Positions 53,143 through 62,526 of a stretch of 64,000 nucleotides of DNA are shown piece after piece. The notes under the pieces were generated by a model. That model was not told the origin of the DNA and searched no databases. It saw only the letters and a list, made by a program, of their open reading frames with translations. A program made the translations under genes and the position numbers. How positions within the stretch are numbered: the first letter of the stretch is position 1; every line of letters starts with the position of its first letter. The stretch is from Buttiauxella sp. A111 (GTDB taxonomy: Bacteria > Pseudomonadota > Gammaproteobacteria > Enterobacterales > Enterobacteriaceae), in contig NZ_BJFN01000003.1 in NCBI RefSeq assembly GCF_014189855.1, positions 1-64,000 on the forward strand, given 5' to 3'.

Positions 53143-54045
53143 TTAGCCGCCCGTTTTCAGGCAATAACCAGGATGGGCCTGTTGCTCAATCCACTTGATC
53201 ATTAAGGTCGCAATATCGACACCGCTCGTCTTTTCAATGCCTTCCAGACCCGGTGACGCATTAACCTCCATTACCAGCGGGCCACGCTTAGCGCGTAAAA
53301 TATCGACACCTGCGACATCCAGCCCCAACGTTTCGGCAGCATGAAGGGCAATTTTGCGCTCACGCTCAGTAATTTCGACCTGATTCGCCACGCCTCCGCG
53401 ATGTAAGTTGGAACGGAAGTCCCCTGGTTTTGCCTGGCGTTCGATAGCCGCCACCACTTTATCCCCTACCACCAAACAACGAATATCTCTGCCCTGCGCT
53501 TCTTTTATATATTCTTGTACCAGTATGTGAGCATTCAGACCGCGGAATGCGTCAATCACGCTTTCTGCAGCCTGGCGCGTTTCCGCTAACACCACGCCGA
53601 TCCCTTGTGTCCCTTCGACCAATTTCACCACCAGCGGCGCACCACCGACCATGTCAATTAAATCACTGGTGTCATCAGGCGAGTGAGCAAAACCGGTCAC
53701 AGGTAAATCAATGCCCTGGCGCGCCATTAGCTGCAATGACCGCAGTTTGTCGCGAGCACGGGTGATGGCTACGGATTCGTTAAGCGGATAGCTCCCTAAC
53801 ATTTCGAACTGGCGTAGAACGGCGGTGCCGTAGAAAGTAATCGCGGATCCGATACGCGGAATCACCGCGTCATAATGAGGAAGCTGGCGGCCTTTATAGT
53901 GCACTGACGGGGCCGCCGGATTGATATTCATATAGCAAGATAGGGGATCGATGATTTCGACTACGTGGCCACGGCGAGATGCCGCTTCACGAAGCCGTTT
54001 ACAAGAATAAAGCGTTCCATCCCGGGATAAAATGGCGATTTTCAC
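53143..54045 (-). CDS. rimK: Ribosomal protein S6 glutamate ligase RimK
   Basis: This ATP-grasp ligase adds glutamates to the C-terminus of ribosomal protein S6 and also makes poly-alpha-glutamate. It has 300 residues, the E. coli length. ATP-grasp elements include [15 protein letters not shown] and the metal-binding [13 protein letters not shown]. In E. coli nfsA lies directly upstream; here the xap genes intervene. Confidence 0.96.
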   Translation of the reverse strand: MKIAILSRDGTLYSCKRLREAASRRGHVVEIIDPLSCYMNINPAAPSVHYKGRQLPHYDAVIPRIGSAITFYGTAVLRQFEMLGSYPLNESVAITRARDKLRSLQLMARQGIDLPVTGFAHSPDDTSDLIDMVGGAPLVVKLVEGTQGIGVVLAETRQAAESVIDAFRGLNAHILVQEYIKEAQGRDIRCLVVGDKVVAAIERQAKPGDFRSNLHRGGVANQVEITERERKIALHAAETLGLDVAGVDILRAKRGPLVMEVNASPGLEGIEKTSGVDIATLMIKWIEQQAHPGYCLKTGG

Positions 54046-54109
54046 CCTGCACCTCAGCGTTTCCAGTCCGATAATAACAGCGCGGTTATCATAGCACCGC
54101 CATTGTGTT

Positions 54110-55027
54110 TCAACGAACGGGCAATGTGTCTGGCGACTGTTTTAACACGTCAATTAAATGACGCGTGGTAGAAGACAAATGATGCGGGTCGTACACGACA
54201 TAAAGATCGGCTGGGATCGCTTTAGTCAGCGGGCGGAAAGTCACCCCTGGCCAGTTCATTTGCGCATAGCTGTCTGCCATGATCGTCAACCCCATTCCAA
54301 TACTGACCAGCGCCAGTACAGTCTGCGGCTCAACCGCCTCTCTTACCACTCGCGGCGAAAACCCAGCTTCCCGGCAAACACCTTGCAAAAAAGTCCAGTC
54401 AGAATGCACGGCGGTCATCGTGACAAAGGCTTCATGACGTAACTGTTCAATATTGATGGCGGTTTGTTTTGTTAGCGGGTGCTTTTCCGGCAACGCGACT
54501 AAAAATGTAGCATCATGAAGTTTTTCACTACGCAAGCCCGGCGGTGGATTGGTTTCCATGCGCCAGATTCCGGCATCAATGTCGTGACGATCAAGTAAAG
54601 CAAGCTGATCACCCGGAGATTTCTCACGGAACAAGATATCAATGGCAGGGTTATCCGCGATAAACCGCTGCAACCCCAGACGCAACCCACCCCAAATTGC
54701 CGTACCGACAATTCCCAGATGAATTCGCCCACCTTCCCCGCGCCCTATTTGCTCAACGCGCGCCAATGCCTGGTTCGCGCTATCCAGCAGCAGGCGGGTT
54801 TCTTCCAGTAAGACTTCACCCGCATAAGTCAGGGCGACGCTACGGGAATGACGAATAAACAGCACCGTGCCGAGCTGGGATTCTAACTCTTTGATGTGGA
54901 AGCTCAGCGGCGGTTGCGACATGTTGAGCCGCGCTGCGGCTTTACCAAAATGCAGCTCTTCCGCTACGGCTTGAAAATAGCGCAGTAGTTTTAAATCGGT
55001 ACGGTAAGTTCGCTGTGAATGACTCAT
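54110..55027 (-). CDS. xapR: LysR-family regulator XapR
   Basis: This LysR-type activator of xanthosine catabolism has 305 residues (294 in E. coli XapR). The N-terminal winged helix-turn-helix includes [23 protein letters not shown]; the C-terminal effector domain retains the XapR-like [18 protein letters not shown]. It is the third gene of a same-strand cluster xapA-xapB-xapR, 68 bp after xapB. The close match to XapR and its neighbours support the name. Confidence 0.9.
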   Translation of the reverse strand: MSHSQRTYRTDLKLLRYFQAVAEELHFGKAAARLNMSQPPLSFHIKELESQLGTVLFIRHSRSVALTYAGEVLLEETRLLLDSANQALARVEQIGRGEGGRIHLGIVGTAIWGGLRLGLQRFIADNPAIDILFREKSPGDQLALLDRHDIDAGIWRMETNPPPGLRSEKLHDATFLVALPEKHPLTKQTAINIEQLRHEAFVTMTAVHSDWTFLQGVCREAGFSPRVVREAVEPQTVLALVSIGMGLTIMADSYAQMNWPGVTFRPLTKAIPADLYVVYDPHHLSSTTRHLIDVLKQSPDTLPVR

Positions 55028-55095
55028 GAGGCTCCCTATGCTCTGGCAGCCCCATAAGTTATCACTCCTGTCGCTCGCTGTAATCCAGGCGACGA

Positions 55096-56367
55096 TTAAT
55101 GTGCGACCGGTGCCGAAGCTTTAAGTGATGGCGTGTGACGATACTGGAAACTGAAGTGGAAAATAATCGCCAACACCAACGCATATCCAGCGAAGACTAA
55201 CCAAATGGTCGTCCAGTCTTTTACGCCGTCAACACTGAAGTAATCCACAACATAGCCGCTAAGGATTGCACCAACATACGCACCAATCCCATTAACCATG
55301 GTCATGAATAGCCCTTGAGCACTGGCCCGAATACGCGAGTCGACTTCTTGTTCTACAAAGACTGAACCGGAAATATTAAAGAAATCAAAGGCACAGCCGT
55401 AGACCACCATAGAAAGCAGCAGTAACACAAAGCCAAATGCTGATGGGTCACCCCAGGCAAACAAAGCAAAGCGCAACACCCACGCCACCATACTCATCAA
55501 CATCACTTGTTTGATGCCAAAGCGGCGCAAAAAGAATGGGATGGTGAGGATAAACGCCACTTCGGACATTTGAGAAACCGACAGCAAAATTGAGGGATAT
55601 TGCACCACGAAGCTGTCTGCAAACTCAGGATTACGTGCAAAATCATGCAGGAACGGGTTACCGAACGTATTGGTTATCTGCAAGACCGCACCCAGCAACA
55701 TGGCGAATAAGAAGAAAATTGCCATGCGAGGATTTTTGAACAATACAAATGCATCCAATCCCAGGCGACTCACCCAGCTACGGGACACACCACCTTTAAT
55801 CACCGCAATAGTCGGCAAGGTGAGTGAATAGAGCGCCAATCCCAGAGAAGCCCCCGCCGCAATGTACAATTGAAGATTACTGAGTTCGAAACGCATCAGG
55901 CTGACAGTCCACATCGCGGCAATAAAACCGATGGTGCCAAACACGCGGATCGGAGGAAAATGGCTGACGGTATCCAGACCCGCTTTTTCGAGACTGGCAT
56001 AAGAGATGGTATTCGACAGCGCAATCGTTGGCATAAACGCCATCGCATTACCCAGCATGACCCAAAACATCAACCCCGGCTGGTTGATGCTCGCAGCCCA
56101 GGTAAGCATTGCCGCACACACCAGGTGACACAGCGCATAAACACGATTCGCAGGCAGCCATTTGTCGGCAATAATACCGACGATCCCCGGCATTAATAAC
56201 GCAGCAATGCCTTTGGTGCTATAGACCATGCCCACGTCAGCCCCTCGGAACCCGAGGGTATTAATCATGTATGAGCCCAGCGTGACCAGCCAGGCCCCCC
56301 AAATGAAATACTGCAAAAACAACATGATTTTCAAGCGTGATTTAATCGCTATGGAGTTAATCGCCAT
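55096..56367 (-). CDS. xapB: Xanthosine permease XapB
   Basis: This proton-coupled nucleoside permease (NupG/NHS family of the MFS) has 423 residues (418 in E. coli XapB) and twelve hydrophobic helices. Strongly conserved segments include LFLQYFIWGAWLVTLGSYMI near the N-terminus and ASAQGLFMTMVNGIGAYVG. It lies 28 bp after xapA, so the two are probably cotranscribed. Confidence 0.92.
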   Translation of the reverse strand: MAINSIAIKSRLKIMLFLQYFIWGAWLVTLGSYMINTLGFRGADVGMVYSTKGIAALLMPGIVGIIADKWLPANRVYALCHLVCAAMLTWAASINQPGLMFWVMLGNAMAFMPTIALSNTISYASLEKAGLDTVSHFPPIRVFGTIGFIAAMWTVSLMRFELSNLQLYIAAGASLGLALYSLTLPTIAVIKGGVSRSWVSRLGLDAFVLFKNPRMAIFFLFAMLLGAVLQITNTFGNPFLHDFARNPEFADSFVVQYPSILLSVSQMSEVAFILTIPFFLRRFGIKQVMLMSMVAWVLRFALFAWGDPSAFGFVLLLLSMVVYGCAFDFFNISGSVFVEQEVDSRIRASAQGLFMTMVNGIGAYVGAILSGYVVDYFSVDGVKDWTTIWLVFAGYALVLAIIFHFSFQYRHTPSLKASAPVAH

Positions 56368-56395
56368 GTGTTTTACCCGGTGTGTTGGTAGTGTC

Positions 56396-57229
56396 TCAGG
56401 CGAGCTTGCCCAGGAAACCGCAGATCAGATTGATAAAGTTCTGACGCGAAAGTGCCGCAGCCGCCAGGGTTTGTGCGTGGGAAAGCTGCACGCTGCCCAG
56501 GCCTTCGGCCAGGTTTGTAATCGCAGAAACAGCAACCACTTTAAGACCGCAATGGCGAGCGCTGATCACTTCAGGCACCACAGACATACCCACAACATCG
56601 CCACCAATGATTTGCATCATGCGAATTTCTGCTGCGGTTTCAAAGTTTGGCCCTGGATAGGAGACAAACACACCTTCCGTGAGCGGGAAGCCTTGCTCTT
56701 TCGCTACATTCTGCAAAATGCCACGGTAGTCGGCATCATAAGCATTCGCCAGAGAGAAGAAACGCTCACCGAAACGCTCATCGTTAGGGCCAACGGTCGG
56801 CGTACCCGGCATCGTATTAATGTGATCGTTAAGCGCAACGAGGCTCCCAGGGCCAACTTCAGGACGCAGTGAACCCGCCGCGTTAGTCGAGAACAGGATT
56901 TCGCATCCCAGTAATTTGAAGGTGCGAATGGCATTAGTCATAACAGACATGCCGCGTCCTTCATAAAAATGGCCTCGCCCTTTCATACACGCGACGGGAA
57001 CACCGGCGAGAGTCCCAACCACCAGCTCGCCTGCATGACCATGAACCGTGCTAACCGGGAATCCAGGCAACTCATCATAGGGGAAAACGACGGGCTGCTC
57101 GATTTTCTCAGCCAGTTCGCCAAGCCCTGAACCCAGAATGAAAGCCACGCGCGGAACCAGGCCATTAATGCGTGAACGGATAATATCTGCGGCGTAAAAC
57201 GGGGAGTTATCAAGTGTAGTCATCGGCAT
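56396..57229 (-). CDS. xapA: Xanthosine phosphorylase XapA (PNP II)
   Basis: This cytoplasmic trimer-type purine nucleoside phosphorylase cleaves xanthosine, inosine and guanosine. It has 277 residues, the E. coli length. Family motifs: phosphate-binding GSGLGELA, GRGHFYEGRG, TNAAGSLRPEVG and the base-binding AITNLAEG. An AGGAG sequence lies seven bases before the first ATG (MPMTTLDN). Heading xapA-xapB-xapR, it occupies a place between nfsA and rimK that has no xap genes in K-12, where xap is at about 54 min. Confidence 0.94.
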   Translation of the reverse strand: MPMTTLDNSPFYAADIIRSRINGLVPRVAFILGSGLGELAEKIEQPVVFPYDELPGFPVSTVHGHAGELVVGTLAGVPVACMKGRGHFYEGRGMSVMTNAIRTFKLLGCEILFSTNAAGSLRPEVGPGSLVALNDHINTMPGTPTVGPNDERFGERFFSLANAYDADYRGILQNVAKEQGFPLTEGVFVSYPGPNFETAAEIRMMQIIGGDVVGMSVVPEVISARHCGLKVVAVSAITNLAEGLGSVQLSHAQTLAAAALSRQNFINLICGFLGKLA

Positions 57230-57384
57230 CGGGTGCTCCTTGTCTTGGTGTCGAAATAATCAGAAGAAGTGTTGCTCACTCTGTTATACCGACTTGCGAC
57301 TGTGCACCACCAATACCGTTTGGGCGGGTGATTGATAGTAAAAATGTATTGATTGGCGATGACAGCAGCCACCGCCACACCAGG

Positions 57385-58107
57385 CTAGCGGGTTGCCCAG
57401 CCTTGCTTATGCAAATAATCGAGAATGAAAGGACGGTTTTCTTTAATGATGGTGCGACGAATATGGTCACTCCATGTGTCACGACGAGCATTGCTGCGGC
57501 GAGAGAGATAATACTGCGCCATCTCTTCGTCATACTGTGCCAATACATCTGCATCAACGGGCTTATAGCTATTCTCATGCATCACCATCGCCGCTGGCAT
57601 GCGTGGTTTGATGTCATGGTCTTCATCTGGCCAACCCAGGCACAAACCAAATAATGGCAGAACGTGTTTTGGCAAGGCCAATAATTCAGTCACTTCCTCG
57701 ATACTATTGCGAATGCCCCCGATGTACACACCGCCTAATCCTAACGATTCCGCAGCCGTAAAAGCATTTTGCGCAAGCAGCGCGGTATCAACAACGCCCA
57801 GCAATAATTGCTCCGCCAGCCCAAGCTGTGCCTCCGGGCAGATTTGTAGATGCCTATTAAAGTCGGCACAAAACACCCAAAACTCTGCCGCTTGCGCAAC
57901 ATGTCGCTGACCACCTGTCAGCGGAACAAGCTGCTCACGCAATGATTTATCGGTGATGCGAATAATCGAGCTGCACTGCAAAAAACTGGAGCTGGAGGCC
58001 GCCTGGGCACTGGCAACAATCGCTGCACGCTGTTCATCTGTAATAGGCGCGTCGGTAAATCGACGAATGGAACGGTGTGAACGCAGCAGATCAATGGTCG
58101 GCGTCAT
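57385..58107 (-). CDS. nfsA: NADPH-dependent nitroreductase NfsA
   Basis: This is the major oxygen-insensitive FMN nitroreductase, reducing nitroaromatics such as nitrofurans by two electrons. It has 240 residues as in E. coli. The FMN-binding HRSIRRF near the N-terminus and SSSSFLQCSSIIRI are conserved, as is the C-terminal FILDYLHKQGWATR. The start MTPTIDLL overlaps ybjC by 17 bases. In E. coli the ybjC-nfsA-rimK unit is SoxS-activated. Confidence 0.96.
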   Translation of the reverse strand: MTPTIDLLRSHRSIRRFTDAPITDEQRAAIVASAQAASSSSFLQCSSIIRITDKSLREQLVPLTGGQRHVAQAAEFWVFCADFNRHLQICPEAQLGLAEQLLLGVVDTALLAQNAFTAAESLGLGGVYIGGIRNSIEEVTELLALPKHVLPLFGLCLGWPDEDHDIKPRMPAAMVMHENSYKPVDADVLAQYDEEMAQYYLSRRSNARRDTWSDHIRRTIIKENRPFILDYLHKQGWATR

Positions 58108-58390
58108 CGCGTTTATCCTTTGGCTTGTTTGTAAGAGATTTATCAACGGGTGGCTGGCCTTTGGTCAGCAGTGGCGCAACATTTTGCGCCATCGCCCATA
58201 CCATGAAGGCTGCCGCGGGAAGCATCAGGGCAATACCCAAAAATACCATGATAATAGCCGCGGTGGCACTTCCAACGGGCGCTGGCAATGTCACGTAACC
58301 GTTCAGGGAAAGATATGAAAGAAGCAAAAAAGCAATACCGATAACTTCGAGGACTAACACAGGTTTCGGCAAGGCACCGAGTGAACGCAT
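58091..58390 (-). CDS. ybjC: Small inner-membrane protein YbjC
   Basis: This 99-residue protein (95 in E. coli) has two hydrophobic segments and a charged C-terminus. Its function is unknown; it is cotranscribed with nfsA. The start MRSLGALPKPVL follows GGAG. Extending upstream would run into an ERIC element. A TATACT -10 at 58421-58426 (minus strand) lies just upstream, with the -35 position falling at the ERIC boundary. Confidence 0.88.
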   Translation of the reverse strand: MRSLGALPKPVLVLEVIGIAFLLLSYLSLNGYVTLPAPVGSATAAIIMVFLGIALMLPAAAFMVWAMAQNVAPLLTKGQPPVDKSLTNKPKDKRDDADH

Positions 58391-58437
58391 CCGCTTGTCT
58401 CCAGAGGCAATTATGGGTTGAGTATACGACCGCATAT

Positions 58438-58561
58438 TACTTCCCCAAAATAATTCGAGTTGCATCGCGGCGGCAAGAGAAGGAGTCCAATGAGCTTACT
58501 AAAGTAATTCGGGTGAGTTCTCGCAGCCAACAATGAGGCAACTTGAAGTATGAAGGGGATA
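58438..58561 (+). repeat. ERIC element 6 between ybjC and grxA
   Basis: A 124-bp ERIC copy begins near TTCCCCAAAATAATTCGAG and ends CTTGAAGTATGAAGGGGATA. It separates the divergent ybjC and grxA promoters. Its left end covers the expected -35 of ybjC, and its last bases form the first tetrad of the OxyR site of grxA. Confidence 0.9.
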
Positions 58562-58624
58562 GGTGGGGAGTATCAGACTAACAGGTAATACCTTCTTCCC
58601 ATTCGTAACCGTTAGCGGCATTAT
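58559..58624 (+). promoter_or_regulatory. grxA: OxyR site and grxA promoter
   Basis: Four tetrads at exact 11-bp steps, ATAG (58559), GTAT (58570), ACAG (58581) and CTTC (58592), follow the OxyR pattern ATAG-N7-CTAT-N7-ATAG-N7-CTAT with one or two changes each in the last three. A weak -35 (TTCCCA) directly follows, then 17 bp, then CATTAT at 58619-58624. A poor -35 abutting the site is typical of OxyR-activated promoters, and E. coli grxA is OxyR-dependent. Confidence 0.7.
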
Positions 58625-58672
58625 AGTTGCCATTCGCCGGTTCGTTCGGCCATAAAAAATGAAGGAGATACC

Positions 58673-58945
58673 ATGTTTGCAGTGATTTTTGGCCGCCCAG
58701 GCTGCCCATATTGCGTTCGTGCTAAAGAGTTGGCTGAGAAACTGACCGCTGAGCGTGACGACTTCAACTTCCGTTATGTTGATATCCATGCAGAAGGCAT
58801 CAGCAAAGCCGATCTGGAAAAAACTGTCGGTAAGCCTGTTGAAACTGTTCCACAGATCTTCCTCGACCAGAAACACATCGGTGGTTGCACAGATTTCGAA
58901 GCTTACGCGAAAGAACACCTGAGTTTGTTCCAGAACGCGGAATAA
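58673..58945 (+). CDS. grxA: Glutaredoxin 1
   Basis: This glutathione-dependent disulfide reductase serves ribonucleotide reductase and reduces OxyR. It has 90 residues (85 in E. coli). The active site CPYC is at 11-14, with the cis-Pro segment TVPQIF and GGCTDF for glutathione binding. AAGGAG precedes the ATG. The C-terminus is five residues longer than in E. coli. Confidence 0.96.
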   Translation: MFAVIFGRPGCPYCVRAKELAEKLTAERDDFNFRYVDIHAEGISKADLEKTVGKPVETVPQIFLDQKHIGGCTDFEAYAKEHLSLFQNAE

Positions 58946-58954
58946 GCAACAGAC

Positions 58955-58986
58955 AAAAAAACCGGCTCAATGAGCCGGTTTTTTTT
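58955..58986. terminator. Bidirectional terminator between grxA and ybjM
   Basis: The stem AACCGGCTCA/TGAGCCGGTT is flanked by A and T runs on both sides and lies between converging genes; its right side reaches the last codon of ybjM. Confidence 0.9.
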
Positions 58987-59347
58987 ACCGCTGACGGCGG
59001 AGCACGCTACGTAAAAACAGATAGCACAATGCCCCAAGCGCACACCAAAACACAGCACTAAACATCCAGGCCATTTCTTGCCAGAACGTTCGCGTTGGCG
59101 ACATCCAAAACTGAATGATGAGCAGACAAAGCGGTGAAGCCAGTACTGCGCCTATCAACGGTTTGATCACTCGGCCATTGCGGGAAAACACGCTAGCGAT
59201 AATACCCGGCAGGATAAAAAACAGCATCCCCCACTCAGAATGATTATCACCCGGGTAGCTATTGGCGCCCATTAATTTCTGCGAAAGAAACACGCCAACA
59301 AACAACACGAAGCAGCAAATGACTCCAAACCAACGTTGTCCACGCAT
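58985..59347 (-). CDS. ybjM: Inner-membrane protein YbjM
   Basis: This 120-residue protein (125 in E. coli) has four hydrophobic segments and a conserved core FFILPGIIASVFS and FWCALGALCYLF. The function is unknown. The ATG giving MRGQRWFGV follows AGGAGG at about ten bases; a Met seven codons upstream overlaps that ribosome-binding sequence and is less likely. It is divergent from ybjL. Confidence 0.9.
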   Translation of the reverse strand: MRGQRWFGVICCFVLFVGVFLSQKLMGANSYPGDNHSEWGMLFFILPGIIASVFSRNGRVIKPLIGAVLASPLCLLIIQFWMSPTRTFWQEMAWMFSAVFWCALGALCYLFLRSVLRRQR

Positions 59348-59486
59348 GAACACACATCCTCCTGACAATCGCCTATATCGAACTTAAAATTACAGTTCTG
59401 CATGAGAACCGGCCCGATTGAGATAAGTTTCAGCAATCCTTGCTAAAAAATAGATAGCGCAATTAGCACAATATTCTTACTAGCCG

Positions 59487-59506
59487 TTAATCTTTATAAA
59501 GATTAA
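59487..59506. promoter_or_regulatory. 20-bp perfect palindrome between ybjM and ybjL
   Basis: TTAATCTTTATAAAGATTAA is its own reverse complement. It lies 140 bp from both divergent starts in an AT-rich gap of 299 bp that has no gene. It looks like an operator for a dimeric regulator, but I do not recognise the motif. Confidence 0.45.
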
Positions 59507-59646
59507 ACTAAAGGCCATTATCAGGTCTGCGCACTGGATATTTTAATGCAAAGAAAATACATCAAATTGCGTCGTTAATAGTAGAAACCTTAAACCAAAA
59601 AACCATCCCTTTCAACAAGTTACTAGTAAACAAGAAGTTAGCCTTC

Positions 59647-61329
59647 GTGAATATAAACGTCGCAGATTTGTTAAGCGGGAATTACATCCTGTTATTATTT
59701 GTTGTTCTGACCTTGGGCTTATGCCTGGGGAAATTACGCCTTGGGCCCGTCCAACTGGGTAATTCCATTGGTGTTTTGGTGGTCTCTTTAATACTCGGCC
59801 AACAACATTTTTCGATTAACACTGACGCCCTAAATTTGGGTTTCATGCTGTTCATTTTTTGTGTCGGCGTGGAAGCTGGGCCAAACTTTTTTTCAATTTT
59901 CTTCCGCGATGGCAAAAATTATCTGATGTTGGCCCTGGTCATGGTCGGCACCGCCATGTTGCTGGCATTAGGCTTGGGGAAACTCTTTGGCTGGGATATC
60001 GGCCTTACCGCCGGGATGCTCGCGGGTTCAATGACCTCCACCCCGGTACTGGTGGGTGCGGGTGATACGTTGCGCCATTCGGGGGTCGCAGGAACCCAAC
60101 TTGCCGCGTCCCTGGATAACCTTAGCCTCGGTTACGCGCTGACTTATCTTATAGGCCTGGTTAGCCTGATTGTTGGCGCACGCTACTTACCTAAACTTCA
60201 GCATCAAGATTTACAAACCAGCGCGCAACAAATCGCTCGGGAACGCGGGCTGGATACTGACGCCGCTCGCAAAGTTTATCTGCCGGTTATTCGTGCTTAC
60301 CGCGTAGGTTCTGAGCTGGTCGCCTGGGCTGACGGTAAAAATCTGCGTGAGCTCGGTATTTATCGCCAGACCGGTTGCTACATCGAACGTATTCGCCGCA
60401 ATGGCATTCTGGCAAACCCAGATGGCGACGCAGTGCTGCAAAAAGGTGACGAAATCGCGCTTGTGGGTTATCCGGATGCCCATTCCCGTCTCGACCCAAG
60501 TTTCCGTAACGGTAAAGAAGTTTTCGACCGCGACCTGCTGGACATGCGCATTGTCACCGAAGAAATTGTGGTGAAAAATCACAATGCCGTGGGCCGTCGC
60601 CTCGGGCAATTAAAGCTGACCGATCATGGCTGCTTCCTCAACCGTGTTATCCGTAGCCAGATTGAAATGCCTATCGACGATAATATCGTGCTCAACAAAG
60701 GGGACGTTTTACAAGTCAGCGGTGATGCTCGTCGCGTGAAAACCGTTGCAGAGCGCATCGGTTTTATCTCCATTCACAGCCAAATTACCGACTTACTCGC
60801 CTTCTGCGCCTTCTTCATTATTGGCTTGATGATCGGCATGATCACCTTCCAGTTCAGCTCATTTAGTTTTGGTGTGGGCAATGCGGCAGGCTTACTGTTC
60901 GCCGGGATTATGTTGGGCTTCCTGCGAGCCAACCACCCTACCTTTGGCTATATCCCGCAAGGGGCGCTGAATATGGTGAAAGAGTTCGGTTTGATGGTGT
61001 TTATGGCCGGCGTTGGTTTAAGCGCAGGCAGCGGCATTGGTAACGGCTTAGGTGCAGTTGGCGGGCAAATGTTGATCGCCGGGCTCATCGTCAGCCTGGT
61101 TCCGGTCGTGATCTGCTTCTTGTTTGGTGCATACGTTTTACGCATGAACCGCGCATTACTGTTTGGCGCAATGATGGGCGCACGAACCTGCGCACCGGCA
61201 ATGGAAATCATCAGCGACACCGCACGTAGCAACATTCCGGCACTGGGCTACGCCGGGACTTACGCTATCGCCAACGTGTTGCTAACCCTCGCGGGGACGC
61301 TAATCGTAATCATATGGCCGGGTTTGTGA
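59647..61329 (+). CDS. ybjL: Putative transporter YbjL (AAE family)
   Basis: This 560-residue membrane protein (561 in E. coli) belongs to the aspartate:alanine exchanger family. N- and C-terminal blocks of five to six helices flank a cytoplasmic region with two TrkA-C (RCK_C) domains at about 200-365. The substrate is unknown, although succinate and glutamate export have been proposed for relatives. The start is GTG, giving MNINVADLL as in E. coli; the ribosome-binding sequence is weak. Confidence 0.93.
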   Translation: MNINVADLLSGNYILLLFVVLTLGLCLGKLRLGPVQLGNSIGVLVVSLILGQQHFSINTDALNLGFMLFIFCVGVEAGPNFFSIFFRDGKNYLMLALVMVGTAMLLALGLGKLFGWDIGLTAGMLAGSMTSTPVLVGAGDTLRHSGVAGTQLAASLDNLSLGYALTYLIGLVSLIVGARYLPKLQHQDLQTSAQQIARERGLDTDAARKVYLPVIRAYRVGSELVAWADGKNLRELGIYRQTGCYIERIRRNGILANPDGDAVLQKGDEIALVGYPDAHSRLDPSFRNGKEVFDRDLLDMRIVTEEIVVKNHNAVGRRLGQLKLTDHGCFLNRVIRSQIEMPIDDNIVLNKGDVLQVSGDARRVKTVAERIGFISIHSQITDLLAFCAFFIIGLMIGMITFQFSSFSFGVGNAAGLLFAGIMLGFLRANHPTFGYIPQGALNMVKEFGLMVFMAGVGLSAGSGIGNGLGAVGGQMLIAGLIVSLVPVVICFLFGAYVLRMNRALLFGAMMGARTCAPAMEIISDTARSNIPALGYAGTYAIANVLLTLAGTLIVIIWPGL

Positions 61330-61371
61330 CCCCTGTTGCAAACAAAGAAAAAAGATTTTTTATGACAGAGC

Positions 61372-61399
61372 GAACTTTTTGATTGGGACAAAGTCTTAA
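61372..61399 (+). promoter_or_regulatory. rybB: Sigma-E promoter of rybB
   Basis: GAACTT at 61372-61377 and GTCTTAA at 61393-61399, spaced by 15 bp, match the RpoE promoter pattern GGAACTT-N15/16-GTCTAA. The -10 ends five bases before the RybB 5' end, consistent with known sigma-E control of rybB. Confidence 0.75.
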
Positions 61400-61404
61400 T
61401 TAGT

Positions 61405-61483
61405 GCCACTGCTTTTCTTTGATGTCCCCAATTTGTGGAGCCCATCAACCCCGCCTCTTTGGTTCAAGGTTGATGGGTTTTTT
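61405..61483 (+). ncRNA. rybB: Small regulatory RNA RybB
   Basis: This 79-nt Hfq-binding sRNA represses outer-membrane porin mRNAs in the envelope-stress response. The sequence begins GCCACTGCTTTTCTTTGATG, the conserved 5' seed, and matches E. coli RybB with a few changes in the middle. It ends in a stem (CCCATCAACC with GGTTGATGGG) and six T, which is also its terminator. It lies just downstream of ybjL on the same strand, as in E. coli. Confidence 0.96.
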
Positions 61484-61621
61484 ATTGCCTGAATTTTGTG
61501 TTTTCTTTTAAATCAGAAAGTTAGTTCCCCTCCCCTGACTCAAATGCGTGATGGTCTGAGCCGAATCTCAATACTTCATCCATAATTTTTACTGATGCAT
61601 TCTGGTGAGGGGAAAAGCGCT

Positions 61622-62419
61622 ATGTTGGTTAAAGGCAAAGTAGCCGTGATCTTCGGTGGTAGTGGTGCTATCGGCAGCGCCGTTGCACATACTCTGGCGC
61701 GCGAGGGGGCGCATGTGGTTCTTGGGGCTCGCAACCAGGAAAAGTTGGAGCGAGTTGCCAGCGAAATCCGCACGGCGGGTGGTAAGGCCGAGACATTTAC
61801 TATCGACGTACTCGATGAGGAGTCAACCCTCGAGAAGACGGATCATCTGGCCCGGCAGGTCGGCGGCTTTGACGTGGTAATAAACACAATCGGTTTTATG
61901 CATGTTCAGGGCAAAGGCATTGCGGAGTTGTCACTCACCGAGTTCAGGCAAGGAATTGACCCGTTTCTGACAGCACAATTCAACATAGCAAAAGCAGTCT
62001 CCCCACACATGGGCGGTGAACGCGCAGGCGCAATCATCACGGTCGTCGCCCCCGCAAGCACAATGGCGATTCCGGGCCACCTTGGTCACGTCGTCGGTTG
62101 CGCGGGTACGGAAGCCTTCGTCAAGGCCCTTGCCAGCGAACTTGCACCGAGGAATATTCGAGTTATCTGCGTGCGTTCGCATGCGATAGACGGCGCTGTG
62201 CAGGCAGGTTCCTATACCGGTGAGGTGTTCGCACCCAAGGCTCAAGCAATGGGATTGACGGTTGAACAATGGGTCGGTGGCGCTGCACAAAGTACCATGC
62301 TCAAACGCTTGCCCACACTTTCTCAAGTGGCCGAGCTAATGACATTTTTGGCATCAGATCATGCCGGCGCAATGACGGCAACAGTGGTCAACATGACTGC
62401 AGGTACGACGACCCACTGA
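61622..62419 (+). CDS. SDR-like protein with atypical active site
   Basis: This 265-residue protein has a short-chain dehydrogenase/reductase fold: nucleotide-binding GGSGAIG (12-18), NTIG at 88-91 in place of NNAG, and an SDR-type C-terminus (LASDHAGAMTATVVN). The catalytic YxxxK is missing; the aligned positions 156-160 read HVVGC. Some SDR-like families share such a loss. Substrate and activity are unknown. The ATG giving MLVKGKVAV follows GAGGGG; nine upstream codons are also open. It has no counterpart beside rybB in E. coli K-12. Confidence 0.85.
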   Translation: MLVKGKVAVIFGGSGAIGSAVAHTLAREGAHVVLGARNQEKLERVASEIRTAGGKAETFTIDVLDEESTLEKTDHLARQVGGFDVVINTIGFMHVQGKGIAELSLTEFRQGIDPFLTAQFNIAKAVSPHMGGERAGAIITVVAPASTMAIPGHLGHVVGCAGTEAFVKALASELAPRNIRVICVRSHAIDGAVQAGSYTGEVFAPKAQAMGLTVEQWVGGAAQSTMLKRLPTLSQVAELMTFLASDHAGAMTATVVNMTAGTTTH

Positions 62420-62526
62420 CAGGTAGAACAGTTTGATGACGGCAGAGGTGGGTAATTTCCTTCTGCCGCCATCCCACAAGTCGAATGAATTTAGATATGA
62501 GTATCCTATTAATTTATTGCCCAGGA

